Of a stretch of DNA of 48,072 bases, positions 30,432 to 39,270 are shown in pieces (position 1 is the stretch's first letter; the number at the start of each line of letters is the position of its first letter). Made by a program: the position numbers and the translations under genes. A model generated the notes under the pieces. The model had not been told where the DNA came from. It saw nothing but the letters and a program-made list of their open reading frames with translations, and made no database searches. The DNA is from JAPLSN01 sp964482955 (GTDB taxonomy: Bacteria; Spirochaetota; Spirochaetia; Treponematales; UBA12059). The DNA lies in contig CAYZZW010000021.1 of NCBI GenBank assembly GCA_964482955.1, forward strand, positions 1-48,072, in the 5' to 3' direction.

Positions 30432-32000
30432 ATGGAACGCACGCTTGCGGAACTGGTCGTGTCGCTGCCGCCGGGCACGGCGACCCTGCGCGGCTCCCCG
30501 TCGGTAGCGGTCGCGGGTCTCGCCTACGACTCGCGCGACGTGAAACCGGGTTACCTCTTTTTCGCGCTGACCGGCCTCCACGCCGACGGCCACGACTACG
30601 TCGGCAAGGCGATCGCCGCCGGGGCCTCCTGCGTCGTCCTCGAACGGCCCGTCGAGGGCATTCCGGACGGCGTCGCGACGGTGCTGGTGCCCGATTCCCG
30701 CGTCGCCATGTCGCCGATCGCCGCCGCCTTCCACGGGCGCCCCTCGGATTCCCTCGCCGTCGTAGGCGTCACCGGCACCGAGGGCAAGAGCACGACCGTC
30801 TACCTCGTTTACCAGCTGCTCGACCTCGCGGGCGAGCGCGCGGGCTTCTTTTCGACCGTCCGCCACCGCCTCGGGGACGAGGAACTCGACAATCCCGAAC
30901 ACCAGACCACGCCGGAAGCCCCGGTCGTCCAGCGCATGCTCGCGGCGATGCGCGACTACGGCATGCGCTACGCCGTCGTCGAGGCGTCGTCGCACGGCCT
31001 TTCGGAAAAGCTGAACCGCCTCGGAGACGTCTCCTTCGACGTCGGCGTCTTCATGAACGTCACCCACGAGCATCTCGAATTCCACGGGACCTGGGAGAAC
31101 TACCGCCACGACAAGGCGAACCTGTTCCGCGCCCTCGACCGCGCTCCGCACCGGAAGGCGATCGGCGGCCGGGCGAGCGACGTGCCGTCGCTCGGCGTCG
31201 TCAACGCGGACGATCCTTCCGCTGACTATTTCCGTCAAGCCACGCGCGCCACCGTACGCTCCTTTTCGGCGAAGGGCCGGCCGGCCACCCTTTCCGCGCG
31301 GGACGTCGTCGCCGACGCGTCCGGCTGTTCGTTCACGATCGTCGATGGCGAGCGCCTCCACGAAGTCCGAGCCCCGCTCCCGGGGGCGTTCAACGTCGAC
31401 AACGTCCTCGCGGCCCTCCTCGCGGCGTCGGGCGTCACGGGACGGCCCGTCGCCGACTTCATCCCCTTCGTTTCGAAATTGCGCCCGGTGAAGGGCCGCA
31501 TGACCGTCGTCGACCTCGGCCAGCCCTTCGAGGTGATCGTCGACTACGCGCATACGCCCTCGTCCTTCATGGCGATCCTCCCGTCCATCCGGAAGCGCGC
31601 GCGCGGCCGCGTCATCTCGCTGTTCGGTTCCGGAGGGGAGCGCGACACCGCCAAGCGCCCCGAACAGGGTCGCATCGCCTCCGAGTATTCGGACATCGTG
31701 ATCCTGGCCGACGAGGATCCGCGCGGCGAGGACCCGGTCGAGCTGCTGGAGATGATCGCCGCGGGCTGCGACTCGAAAAAGCGGGGCGAAGGGCTCTTCG
31801 TCATCCCGGACCGGCCGAGCGCCATCCGCGCCGCCTTCGCCATGGCGCGCGCGGACGACATCGTCCTCCTCCTCGGAAAGGGCCACGAGAATTCCATCAT
31901 CGGGCGGAACGGTCCCGTTCCCTACGACGAACTGCGCGAGGCCGAGACGGCCTTGACCGAACTCGGCTACGGCCGGCGGAACGGACAGGAGCGGGCATGA
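30432..32000 (+). CDS. murE: UDP-MurNAc-tripeptide synthetase MurE
   Basis: A 522-aa Mur ligase adding the third residue of the peptidoglycan stem peptide. The N-terminal UMAG-binding domain has the MurE-specific DSRDVKPGYLFFAL (33-46). The P-loop is GTEGKST (115-121). NVTHEHLEFHGTWENYRHDK (209-228) carries the carbamylated lysine K228. The acceptor-amino-acid motif that is DNPR in meso-DAP enzymes and DNPA in L-Lys enzymes reads DEDPRGEDP (427-435), so the arginine is kept but Asn is not. Spirochaetes such as Treponema use L-ornithine in this position, so the specificity is open. It overlaps ddl by ATGA. Confidence 0.93.
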   Translation: MERTLAELVVSLPPGTATLRGSPSVAVAGLAYDSRDVKPGYLFFALTGLHADGHDYVGKAIAAGASCVVLERPVEGIPDGVATVLVPDSRVAMSPIAAAFHGRPSDSLAVVGVTGTEGKSTTVYLVYQLLDLAGERAGFFSTVRHRLGDEELDNPEHQTTPEAPVVQRMLAAMRDYGMRYAVVEASSHGLSEKLNRLGDVSFDVGVFMNVTHEHLEFHGTWENYRHDKANLFRALDRAPHRKAIGGRASDVPSLGVVNADDPSADYFRQATRATVRSFSAKGRPATLSARDVVADASGCSFTIVDGERLHEVRAPLPGAFNVDNVLAALLAASGVTGRPVADFIPFVSKLRPVKGRMTVVDLGQPFEVIVDYAHTPSSFMAILPSIRKRARGRVISLFGSGGERDTAKRPEQGRIASEYSDIVILADEDPRGEDPVELLEMIAAGCDSKKRGEGLFVIPDRPSAIRAAFAMARADDIVLLLGKGHENSIIGRNGPVPYDELREAETALTELGYGRRNGQERA

Positions 32001-33085
32001 ACATCGTCATACTCTACGGCGGCAAGACGGGCGAACACGAGGTTTCCCTCCGATCGGCGGCCAGCGTCGTCCGGCACACGAAGCGCGCGCACGCCCTGTC
32101 GCTCGTCGGCATCGACCATGACGGCCGCTGGTATCTCCAGCCGGCTCAGGTCCTCGCCGACGCGCTCGCGGGCGACGCTCCGCTTTCGATCGTCGCCGAT
32201 CCCGCCTCGCTCGTTTCCCTCGTCCCCGGCACCGGGCTCGCGCTCGCGGCCACGGGCAAGCCGATCGCCGCCGACGTCGTCTTTCCCGTACTGCACGGCT
32301 CGTTCGGCGAGGACGGCACCGTGCAAGGCGCCTTCGAGATCGCGGGCCTGCCCTACGTCGGCTGCGACGTGCTCGGGAGCGCGGTCGGCATGGACAAGGA
32401 AATATCCAAACGGCTGTGGGAACGCGCCGGCCTCCCCGTCGTCCCCTTCCTGCCGATACGCGCGTCCGAGCTCGAACGCGACGGACCCGACAAGTTCCGG
32501 GTGCGCGCGGAAGCCGCCTTCGACTACCCCATGTTCGTGAAGCCGACCTGCGCCGGCTCCTCGGTGGGCGCGTCGAAGGTGACGGACGCCGCCGGCTTCG
32601 AACAAGCCGTGCGGGAAGCGCTCGCGTGGGACACTCGGGCCATGGTGGAGCCCTTCGTGCACGCCCGCGAAATCGAGGTCTCCGTGGTCGGGAACGACGC
32701 GATCGCGTCCTTCCCGCCGAGCGAGATCGTCCCGAAGCACGAGTTCTACGATTACGACGCGAAGTATCTCGATCCGGACGGCGCAGCCCTCATCATTCCC
32801 GCCGACATCCCCGAAGCCACCGCCGCGAAGGTCCGCAAGATCGCTGAAAGCGCCTACGCCGTCGCGGGGCTCAACGGCATGGCCCGCGTCGATTTCTTCC
32901 TCGACAAGCTCACCGGAGAGGTCTACCTGAACGAGGCGAACACGATCCCCGGCTTCACGTCCATCAGCATGTTCCCCAAGATGTGCGAGGCGGGCGGCCT
33001 CCCGTATCCGGAGCTGCTCGAACGGCTCTACGCGCTCGCGCTCGAACGGTCGAACCGGAAAGCCGGCATCCGCTACGAGTTGTAA
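31997..33085 (+). CDS. ddl: D-alanine--D-alanine ligase
   Basis: A 362-aa ATP-grasp ligase making the D-Ala-D-Ala dipeptide used by MurF. It begins with ILYGGKTGEHEVSLRSA (the GGxSxEHxVS motif with Thr for Ser). The middle has VFPVLHGSFGEDGTVQGAFEIAGLPYVG, the ATP-grasp glycine loop MFVKPTCAGSSVGASKV (about residues 178-194), and the end has VYLNEANTIPGFTSISMFPKM, the metal-binding and D-Ala pocket. It is coupled to murE through the ATGA overlap and is followed by a hairpin terminator. Confidence 0.95.
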   Translation: MNIVILYGGKTGEHEVSLRSAASVVRHTKRAHALSLVGIDHDGRWYLQPAQVLADALAGDAPLSIVADPASLVSLVPGTGLALAATGKPIAADVVFPVLHGSFGEDGTVQGAFEIAGLPYVGCDVLGSAVGMDKEISKRLWERAGLPVVPFLPIRASELERDGPDKFRVRAEAAFDYPMFVKPTCAGSSVGASKVTDAAGFEQAVREALAWDTRAMVEPFVHAREIEVSVVGNDAIASFPPSEIVPKHEFYDYDAKYLDPDGAALIIPADIPEATAAKVRKIAESAYAVAGLNGMARVDFFLDKLTGEVYLNEANTIPGFTSISMFPKMCEAGGLPYPELLERLYALALERSNRKAGIRYEL

Positions 33086-33092
33086 ACCTTGC

Positions 33093-33134
33093 GCCGGCGG
33101 CATGTTTATGCCTCCGGCCGCATATTTATTTTAG
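33093..33134 (+). terminator. Terminator-like hairpin after ddl
   Basis: An imperfect 11-bp stem (GCCGGCGGCAT / ATGCCTCCGGC, one mismatch) with a 4-nt GTTT loop at 33104-33107, followed by a T-rich run (ATATTTATTTT). It lies just upstream of the aminotransferase promoter. Confidence 0.55.
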
Positions 33135-33163
33135 TTCACATGAACGGCGAAAGGGCGTATACT
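33135..33163 (+). promoter_or_regulatory. Promoter of the ornithine-aminotransferase-like gene
   Basis: TTCACA (33135-33140), 17 bp, TATACT (33158-33163). The leader of about 55 nt ends with GGAGG 6 nt before the ATG at 33224. Confidence 0.65.
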
Positions 33164-33223
33164 CGCCCTCGAGCATCACAGACGCGATGCCAAGCTTCCC
33201 ATACCGGAAGCCGGAGGTGCCAC

Positions 33224-34426
33224 ATGAGGACGCAGGATTACATCGATCTCGACGAGCGCTACGGGGCGCACAACTACCATCCCCTCCCCGTCGTCATCGC
33301 CAAGGCCAAGGGCTGCACGGTCACCGATCCCGAAGGGAAGACGTACTTCGACTTCCTCTCGGCGTACTCGGCCGTCAACCAGGGCCACCTCCACCCGCGC
33401 GTCGTCCGCGCCGTGAAAGCCCAGCTCGGGCGCGTCACCCTCACGAGCCGCGCCTTCCACAACGACCGCATGGGCGCCTTCCTGAAGCGGCTCTGCGAGT
33501 ACACGGGATACGAACGCGCGCTCCCGATGAACACGGGGGCGGAAGCCGTCGAGACCGCGCTCAAGGCCGCGCGGCGCTGGGGCGCCGAGGTCAAGGGCGT
33601 GCCGAACGGCAGGCAGGAGATCGTCTGCGCCGAGGGCAACTTCCACGGCCGTACGATCGCCGCGATCTCCATGTCCTCCGATCCCGAATCGACCGTGAAC
33701 TACGGCCCCTACGTACCGGGCTTCAAGCGCGTCCCGTACGGCGACGCGACCGCGATCGAACGCGCGATCGGGCCCGACACGGTGGCCGTCTTCATCGAAC
33801 CGATCCAGGGCGAAGCCGGCGTGGTCGTGCCTCCGGACGGCTACCTGCGCGCGGTCCGGAAGCTCTGCGACGACAAGCGCGTGCTGTTCGTCTGCGACGA
33901 GATCCAGACCGGCTTCTGCCGCACGGGCAAGCGCTTCGCCTGGCAGCACGAAGGCGCGCGGCCCGACATCATGTGCCTCGGCAAGGCGCTCGGCGGCGGC
34001 ATCATGCCCATTTCCGCCATCGTCGCGGACCGCGCCGTCATGGACGTGTTCACGCCCGGCACGCACGGCTCCACCTTCGGCGGCAACCCGCTCGCCTCCG
34101 CCGTCGGCATCGCCGCGCTCGACGTGCTCGAAAACGAGCGCCTCGACGAGAACGCCGCGCGGCTCGGGGAGATCTTCCGCGCCGAGCTCGGGAAGATACC
34201 ATGCAAGCGCGTGAAACTCGTGCGGGGCAAGGGACTCCTCAACGCGGTCGTGTTCGAGGACGGCTTCGAGGCGTGGAACGTCTGCCTCGCCCTCCGCGAC
34301 GCCGGGCTCCTCGCCAAGCAAACCCACGGCAACATCGTCCGCTTCGCCCCGCCGCTCGTCATCACCGAGCGCGAACTCCGCCAGGCGATCGCGATCATCA
34401 AGGGAGTCTTCGAGAAGATCGCATGA
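33224..34426 (+). CDS. rocD: Ornithine aminotransferase-like class III aminotransferase
   Basis: A 400-aa PLP enzyme of the ornithine aminotransferase group. The first 60 residues match the rocD pattern (ERYGAHNYHPLPVVIAKAKGC, then DFLSAYSAVNQGHLHPR). The PLP lysine is K254 in MCLGKALGGG, with D225 in VCDEIQTG, and the arginine-switch region around residue 195 (IEPIQGEAGVVVP) is present. It normally transfers the delta-amino group of ornithine to 2-oxoglutarate, giving glutamate semialdehyde. A strong Shine-Dalgarno and a promoter in the leader set the start. Its 3' end overlaps the convergent amidase by 29 bp. Its place next to murE and ddl may point to ornithine balance for the cell wall. 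Other omega-aminotransferase substrates are possible. Confidence 0.9.
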   Translation: MRTQDYIDLDERYGAHNYHPLPVVIAKAKGCTVTDPEGKTYFDFLSAYSAVNQGHLHPRVVRAVKAQLGRVTLTSRAFHNDRMGAFLKRLCEYTGYERALPMNTGAEAVETALKAARRWGAEVKGVPNGRQEIVCAEGNFHGRTIAAISMSSDPESTVNYGPYVPGFKRVPYGDATAIERAIGPDTVAVFIEPIQGEAGVVVPPDGYLRAVRKLCDDKRVLFVCDEIQTGFCRTGKRFAWQHEGARPDIMCLGKALGGGIMPISAIVADRAVMDVFTPGTHGSTFGGNPLASAVGIAALDVLENERLDENAARLGEIFRAELGKIPCKRVKLVRGKGLLNAVVFEDGFEAWNVCLALRDAGLLAKQTHGNIVRFAPPLVITERELRQAIAIIKGVFEKIA

Positions 34427-35714
34427 CGGGTTCGAGGAATTCGCCGAAGGCGAGCAACTCCTCGTCCGAGCCGAACGGAGCCGCGAACTGGAGCCCGTAC
34501 GGCAGTCCGTCGACTCCGTCCTCGTCCGGCAGGACGAGGGTCGGCAGCCCGGCGTGGGTCCAAGGGAGGTTCATGACCGGATCTCCCGTCGACTCGAGAC
34601 CTTCGGGAGCCGTCCCGACCGCCGCCGGGGACAGCCAGAGATCGGCGGAAGCCCCTCGCAGCGCAGCCTCCAGCTCCGATCGGAGTTTCGCCCTGCCCGC
34701 CCGGGCGTCCGCGAGCTCGGCGTCGCCGATCGCGAGCCCCTTCTCGATGAGTTCCCGCGTTTTGTCCGCGTAGAGCCCGCCGTAATCCGCGTACCAGCGC
34801 CTGTGGACCCTCGCCAACTCCGCCGCGGCGATCACCCGATGGCGCGCGTTGATCGCGGCGATGTCGCCGAAGGCGGGGACGCGCACGATCGCGCAGCCGA
34901 ACCCCGCGAGGCGGTCGAGGGCGCTCTCGAACGACCCGCACGCGCCGTCGGACGCCTGCTCCAGGTACGGCCCGTCGGGGATGGCGATCGTCGGGAGCCG
35001 CGGTCTCGCGTCCCCGCGCCATCCCGCGAGGCAGATCCGAGCCGCCATGCCCATGCCCCGCATATCCTGGGTGAAGAAACCCACATGGTCCACCGAAGGC
35101 GCGAAGTCGACGACGCCATCCCGCGGAACGCGTCCGTAACTCGGCTTGAATCCGACGACGCCGCAGAACGCGGCCGGTCGCGAGATCGAGCCGATGGTCT
35201 GGGTGCCGAGCGCGAGCGGGCAGAATCCCGCGGCGACCGCGGCCGCGGAACCGGAACTCGATCCGCCCGGCGTATGCCCGAGCCTGCGCGGATTCCTCGT
35301 GGGGCCGGGGGCGAAATAGGCGAATTCCGTAGTGACGGTCTTCCCGATGACGAGCGCGCCGGCCGCCTTGAGGACGGTCACGACGGCGGCCTCCTTTCCC
35401 GCGAAGAGCGCGGGCGGCAGGCGGGAGCCCGCCCTCGTCTCGAAGCCGTCCGCGTTGAAGAGGTCCTTGACGCCAAGGAGAATCCCGAAAAGCGGCGGAC
35501 GCGCGTCCGCGTCGGGATAGCGCGCGAGGAGACCCCGCGCCTCTGAGAGGAGTCGCTCCCGCCGCCCTTCCTCCGGTAGAAGCGCCTCGACTCGGCTGTC
35601 CGCGGCTTCTACGAGCGCGAGACTCTCCTCGATATACCCGATCAAATCCCGTTTCCCGCTCGAGAGGTCCCGGGCGAGCGGGCCGAGCGGCCGGGGATGG
35701 ACTAACGACTCCAT
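34398..35714 (-). CDS. Amidase-signature family hydrolase
   Basis: A 438-aa enzyme with the Ser-cisSer-Lys triad: K83 in LLGVKDLFN, the cis-Ser in the loop GGSSSGSAAAVAAG (150-163) and the nucleophile S176 in GTQTIGSISRPAAFCGVVGFKPSYG. The usual GTDTGGS is replaced by GTQTIGS, as in one subgroup of the family. It is the last gene of the operon and starts right at the CoA-transferase stop (TGATG). Its place next to FdrA/AllG/AllH homologues suggests hydrolysis of an amide formed in that pathway, for example an oxamate-like one, but amidases vary widely in specificity and substrate cannot be read here. An allophanate-hydrolase-like or Asp/Glu-tRNA role is less likely, because the extra domains are missing. 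Confidence 0.8.
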   Translation of the reverse strand: MESLVHPRPLGPLARDLSSGKRDLIGYIEESLALVEAADSRVEALLPEEGRRERLLSEARGLLARYPDADARPPLFGILLGVKDLFNADGFETRAGSRLPPALFAGKEAAVVTVLKAAGALVIGKTVTTEFAYFAPGPTRNPRRLGHTPGGSSSGSAAAVAAGFCPLALGTQTIGSISRPAAFCGVVGFKPSYGRVPRDGVVDFAPSVDHVGFFTQDMRGMGMAARICLAGWRGDARPRLPTIAIPDGPYLEQASDGACGSFESALDRLAGFGCAIVRVPAFGDIAAINARHRVIAAAELARVHRRWYADYGGLYADKTRELIEKGLAIGDAELADARAGRAKLRSELEAALRGASADLWLSPAAVGTAPEGLESTGDPVMNLPWTHAGLPTLVLPDEDGVDGLPYGLQFAAPFGSDEELLAFGEFLEPVMRSSRRLP

Positions 35715-36904
35715 CAGAACGCGCCCTCCGCGCCGTAACGCTCGAGGTCCGCGGCGGACGCTCCGAGCAGGGTTGAAAGCACCTGGGCGGTGTGCTCCCC
35801 GATCTCCGGCGGCCTCGGCCGCGATGGCGACTCGGTTATGGACTCCATCTTGATCGGATTGCCGGGTATGATGACGCGGCCTGCCTTCGGGTCGTCCACC
35901 TCCACGAACATGCCGCGCGCCCTGAGCTGCCTGTCGCCCATAACCTTGTCGATCGTGTTGACCGGCGCGCAGGGCACGCCGGCCCGCTCGAGGTCTTCGA
36001 GCCACCGTGCGGCAGGCGCCGCGGCGAACACCTCCTCCAGGACCGGGATGAGATCCTCGAGGCGCCGCGTCCGTTCCGCGTTGGTCGCGAAGCGCTCGTC
36101 CGCCGCGAGCTCCGGCCTGCCTATGGCGTCGCACAACGCGCGAAAGAGCTGGTCGTTTCCGGCCGCCACCACGAAATGGGCGTCGCTGGCCTTGAAGGCC
36201 TGGAAGGGCGTGATGGTGGGATGACGCGACCCGAGCGGCCCGGGGGGCACGCCGTCCACCTGGTAGCGGACGAGGGCGTTCTCCAGAATCGCGAGTTGGC
36301 AGTCCAGCATCGAGACGTCCACCTTCTGCCCTTTTCCCGTGCGCTCCCGCTGGAAGAGCGCCGTCACGACGCCGACCGCGCCGAAGATGGCGGCCGTGAT
36401 GTCGCCCATGGACAGGCCCACGCGCACGGGCGCCTGGCCCGGCCAGCCCGTGATGCTCATGACGCCGCCCGCCGCCTGGACGAGGATGTCGTAGGCGGGT
36501 TTCTGCGCGTCCGGTCCCGTATGCCCGAAGCCCGAGATGGCGGCGTATACGAGGCGCGGATTGACGGTCTTGAGCTCGTCCCAGCCCAACCCCAGCTTCT
36601 CCATGGTACCCGGGCGGAAGTTCTCGACCACCACGTCGGACTCGGCCGCGAGCGAGCGGAAGAGCGCCTTGCCGCGCTCGGATTTCAGGTTGAGCGAGAC
36701 GCTCTTCTTCCCCCGGTTGATATTGAGGAAATAGAGGCTCTGACCGTTCTTGAACGGCCCGAAGGCGCGCGAATCGTCGCCGAGCCTCGGGGCTTCCACC
36801 TTTATGATCTCGGCGCCGAGGTCGCCGAGCATCATCGTGCAGTACGGACCGGCGAGCACCCTGGTGCAGTCGAGGACTCGGATACCTTCGAGCGGTTTCG
36901 GCAT
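35714..36904 (-). CDS. Class III CoA-transferase (CaiB/BaiF/Frc family)
   Basis: A 396-aa enzyme with family-typical PLEGIRVLDCTRVLAGPYCTMMLGDLGAEIIKVE at the N-terminus, a small middle domain, and the catalytic aspartate D168 in VGLSMGDITAAIFGA. Other members move CoA between formate and oxalate, carnitine, bile acids or benzylsuccinate. A GGAGGG Shine-Dalgarno lies 6 nt before the ATG. The operon context makes a small acid such as oxalate or the carboxylate left after ring opening a plausible acceptor. The oxalyl-CoA decarboxylase that usually accompanies formyl-CoA:oxalate transferase is not in the window. Confidence 0.9.
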   Translation of the reverse strand: MPKPLEGIRVLDCTRVLAGPYCTMMLGDLGAEIIKVEAPRLGDDSRAFGPFKNGQSLYFLNINRGKKSVSLNLKSERGKALFRSLAAESDVVVENFRPGTMEKLGLGWDELKTVNPRLVYAAISGFGHTGPDAQKPAYDILVQAAGGVMSITGWPGQAPVRVGLSMGDITAAIFGAVGVVTALFQRERTGKGQKVDVSMLDCQLAILENALVRYQVDGVPPGPLGSRHPTITPFQAFKASDAHFVVAAGNDQLFRALCDAIGRPELAADERFATNAERTRRLEDLIPVLEEVFAAAPAARWLEDLERAGVPCAPVNTIDKVMGDRQLRARGMFVEVDDPKAGRVIIPGNPIKMESITESPSRPRPPEIGEHTAQVLSTLLGASAADLERYGAEGAF

Positions 36905-36920
36905 CTCGATCCCTCCGCCG

Positions 36921-37802
36921 CTACCGGCGGGCTTTCAGCGCGGCTTCCTCGTGCAATCCGGGATTGCGGGCGCCCGCTACGTCGCCGTACTTCGTGAGGT
37001 TAGCGCGTTTCTTCTTCTCGAGGAGTTCCCCGTGACGCTGATCGTCGACGAAGGCCACGATACGCGCGATGCAAGACTCCCCGTCCACGAAACGCCACGG
37101 GAAGCATCCGATCATCGCCCGCTGGTTCAGGAGGAGGTCGATGTCGCCGCCGAGGCACTCCGCGTGGATGACGTGCTCGTTGAACATCTCGATGTGCATG
37201 AGCTGATACTTGTCGGCGGTGAAAACCTCGTCGAGACCCTTTCCGTATTTCGCCTTGAAATGCGCGTCGCATTCGGCGGCCTGCCTCGGCATCCAATCCC
37301 TGATCTTGGTGTTCATGGGATGGTCGGCCGAGCCGCAGTCGACGCCGATCCAGCGCAGCTTCTTGCGTTTCGCCCAGTCGGCGAATTCCCGGTCCGGCCC
37401 TGGATGCTTGATCATGTACCGGATCTCGTCGGCGGTCGGCTGGTCCCATCCGTAGTGGTGAAAGCCGGTGTGGATGATGAGGATGTCACCTTCCCGCACC
37501 TCGACGCGATCCTCGACCATTTTCGACGTGTAGACGTCGTAGTCGCCCGCGGCGTCGGACAGGTCGACGACGGCCCCGTCGTGCACGAGGAAGTCGAGGT
37601 CGAGGCTGGCGATGTCCTTGCCCGGCGTGTAGAAGTGGATCTCTCCGTCGAGATGAGTGCCGACATGGTTGGAATGGGTGACGAGCTGGCCGTTGGCTCC
37701 GTTCGGCGCGAGGCGCTTGAAATACTTCACCTCGAGCGGTTCGTAGGTGGGCCAGGGAGGGGTTCCCACCCCCAGCGGAATCGACAGTTCGATCGGTTTC
37801 AT
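36921..37802 (-). CDS. Cyclase-family metal-dependent hydrolase
   Basis: A 293-aa protein of the kynurenine formamidase / isatin hydrolase (cyclase) family. The metal motif HVGTHLDGEIHF (H46, H50, D52, H56) is complete. A longer middle than the usual 210-260 aa includes GVDCGSADHPMNTKIRDWMPRQAAECDAHFKAKY, which suggests a distinct subgroup. An AAGGAGG Shine-Dalgarno precedes the ATG. Such enzymes open cyclic amides or arylformamides by hydrolysis, so the operon context points to ring opening of the product made by the molybdenum hydroxylase. The exact substrate is unknown. Confidence 0.85.
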   Translation of the reverse strand: MKPIELSIPLGVGTPPWPTYEPLEVKYFKRLAPNGANGQLVTHSNHVGTHLDGEIHFYTPGKDIASLDLDFLVHDGAVVDLSDAAGDYDVYTSKMVEDRVEVREGDILIIHTGFHHYGWDQPTADEIRYMIKHPGPDREFADWAKRKKLRWIGVDCGSADHPMNTKIRDWMPRQAAECDAHFKAKYGKGLDEVFTADKYQLMHIEMFNEHVIHAECLGGDIDLLLNQRAMIGCFPWRFVDGESCIARIVAFVDDQRHGELLEKKKRANLTKYGDVAGARNPGLHEEAALKARR

Positions 37803-37839
37803 GTTCTTCCTCCTTGCGGTTTCGCGGGCCGTCCGCGCA

Positions 37840-39270
37840 TCAATCGGCGTATCTCTCGGCGAACGCGACGATCGCGTCGCGGAAGCAGTTCTCGGGCGGC
37901 TTCACGAGTCCCGCCCCGACCATCCCCACGCCCGGCTCGCGATGCGCGATCCCGGTATTGATGGTGGGGAGTATGCCCGTCTCGACGATTTTCCTGAGGT
38001 CGATGCCCGTCGGCGAACCCCTGAAATCGAGGATGGGTATCTGGTACGCGCCGTTCTCCGCGAGCGTGATCTCGTACATCCGCTTCGTGACCTCGACTGC
38101 GTCCCCGGGAGACCCGCCGACGAACTTGACTATCGCGGGCGCCGCGGCCATGACGAAGCCGCCTATGCCCGAGGTTTCCGTTATCACCGAATCGCCGATG
38201 TCGCGGGCCGCGTCCTTCGCCGAGTAGCCGGGCAGGTAGAGCCCGTCCACCACGCCCGACGGCCCCGTGAACCAGCGCTCGCCGAGGCCGGATACCCGGA
38301 TGCCGAATTCGGTGCCGTTGCGCGCCATCGTCACGACTACCGTGCTGCCTTCGACGCCCATGGCGGCGTCGACGACGCACTTCGCCGACGGCATCGTGAG
38401 GTTGAGGAAGAAATGGTCGTTCGCGTGCATGAAGGACAGGACCTTCGAGAGTCGCTCCCTCGGGCCGTCCAGGAGGACGAGGTGCGGCGCGAGCTCGCGG
38501 ATGACGAGCGACGTGCCCGCGCGGTTCCGGTTGTGCCCCTCGTCGCCCATTTGGATGGCTTGCGCGATCATCGAGCGCATGTCGACGGGGCCGTGGAGCG
38601 CGAGGGCGCCCGCCAGCGTCGGCGCGAGCTCGTCCCGTATCCATCGCAGGCGGTCGATGACCTCGGCCGAATAGGCGCCGTACCGGAGCACCTTGCCGAG
38701 GCCTTCGTTGATGGTGCAATACGCGCGGTTGCCGAAGGCGGCGTTCTCGACTATCCACACCGGCATGCTCGCCGTCATCACGCCGGCCATCGGCCCGACC
38801 GCTCCATGGTGGTGGCAGGGCTCGAAGCGGATCTTTCCTGACGCGGCGAGCCGCTCGGCGTCCTCCGGGTTCGCAGCGAGCCCCTCGTAGATGAGGCCGC
38901 CCATGACCGCGCCCCGCATAGGCCCGCCCATGTCCTTCCACGAGATAGGCGGGCCGGCGTGGAGGATCAGGTCGCGCGCCATGCCGGGAACGTCGTCGAT
39001 CGCGGTCCCGACGCCGACGAGCGTCGGCCTGCCCTTGAGGATGATGTCGACGGCTTTCGCGTTGGCCGCCTCGATATCGACGCGCGGGCGGCCCTTGAGC
39101 GCGTCGAGGGCGGCGATGGCGGCCTTGTCGCCGCCGGCCGGCGGCTTCCACGCCACGTGGACCGTCGGCGCGCCGGCTTCGGAGAGCGTGCGCGCGAACG
39201 ACTCGAGCCCTATGTTCACGACTTTGAGCTCTCCCGAGAAGAGCGCGTCGACGGGGTCTGTTTTCATCAT
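37840..39270 (-). CDS. DUF1116 protein, AllG/YlbE-like
   Basis: A 476-aa protein of the DUF1116 family. The segments VDIILKGRPTLVGVGTAIDDVPGM, HGAVGPMAGVMTASMPVW, NRAYCTINEGLGKVLRYGAY and MGDEGHNRNRAGTSL are family-like. In E. coli the homologue (AllG) works with FdrA/AllF and AllH as an oxamate carbamoyltransferase, which converts oxalurate and phosphate to oxamate and carbamoyl phosphate. Here it overlaps the fdrA stop by ATGA, with two adjacent ATGs. It is about 60 residues longer than the E. coli protein. Confidence 0.88.
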   Translation of the reverse strand: MMKTDPVDALFSGELKVVNIGLESFARTLSEAGAPTVHVAWKPPAGGDKAAIAALDALKGRPRVDIEAANAKAVDIILKGRPTLVGVGTAIDDVPGMARDLILHAGPPISWKDMGGPMRGAVMGGLIYEGLAANPEDAERLAASGKIRFEPCHHHGAVGPMAGVMTASMPVWIVENAAFGNRAYCTINEGLGKVLRYGAYSAEVIDRLRWIRDELAPTLAGALALHGPVDMRSMIAQAIQMGDEGHNRNRAGTSLVIRELAPHLVLLDGPRERLSKVLSFMHANDHFFLNLTMPSAKCVVDAAMGVEGSTVVVTMARNGTEFGIRVSGLGERWFTGPSGVVDGLYLPGYSAKDAARDIGDSVITETSGIGGFVMAAAPAIVKFVGGSPGDAVEVTKRMYEITLAENGAYQIPILDFRGSPTGIDLRKIVETGILPTINTGIAHREPGVGMVGAGLVKPPENCFRDAIVAFAERYAD

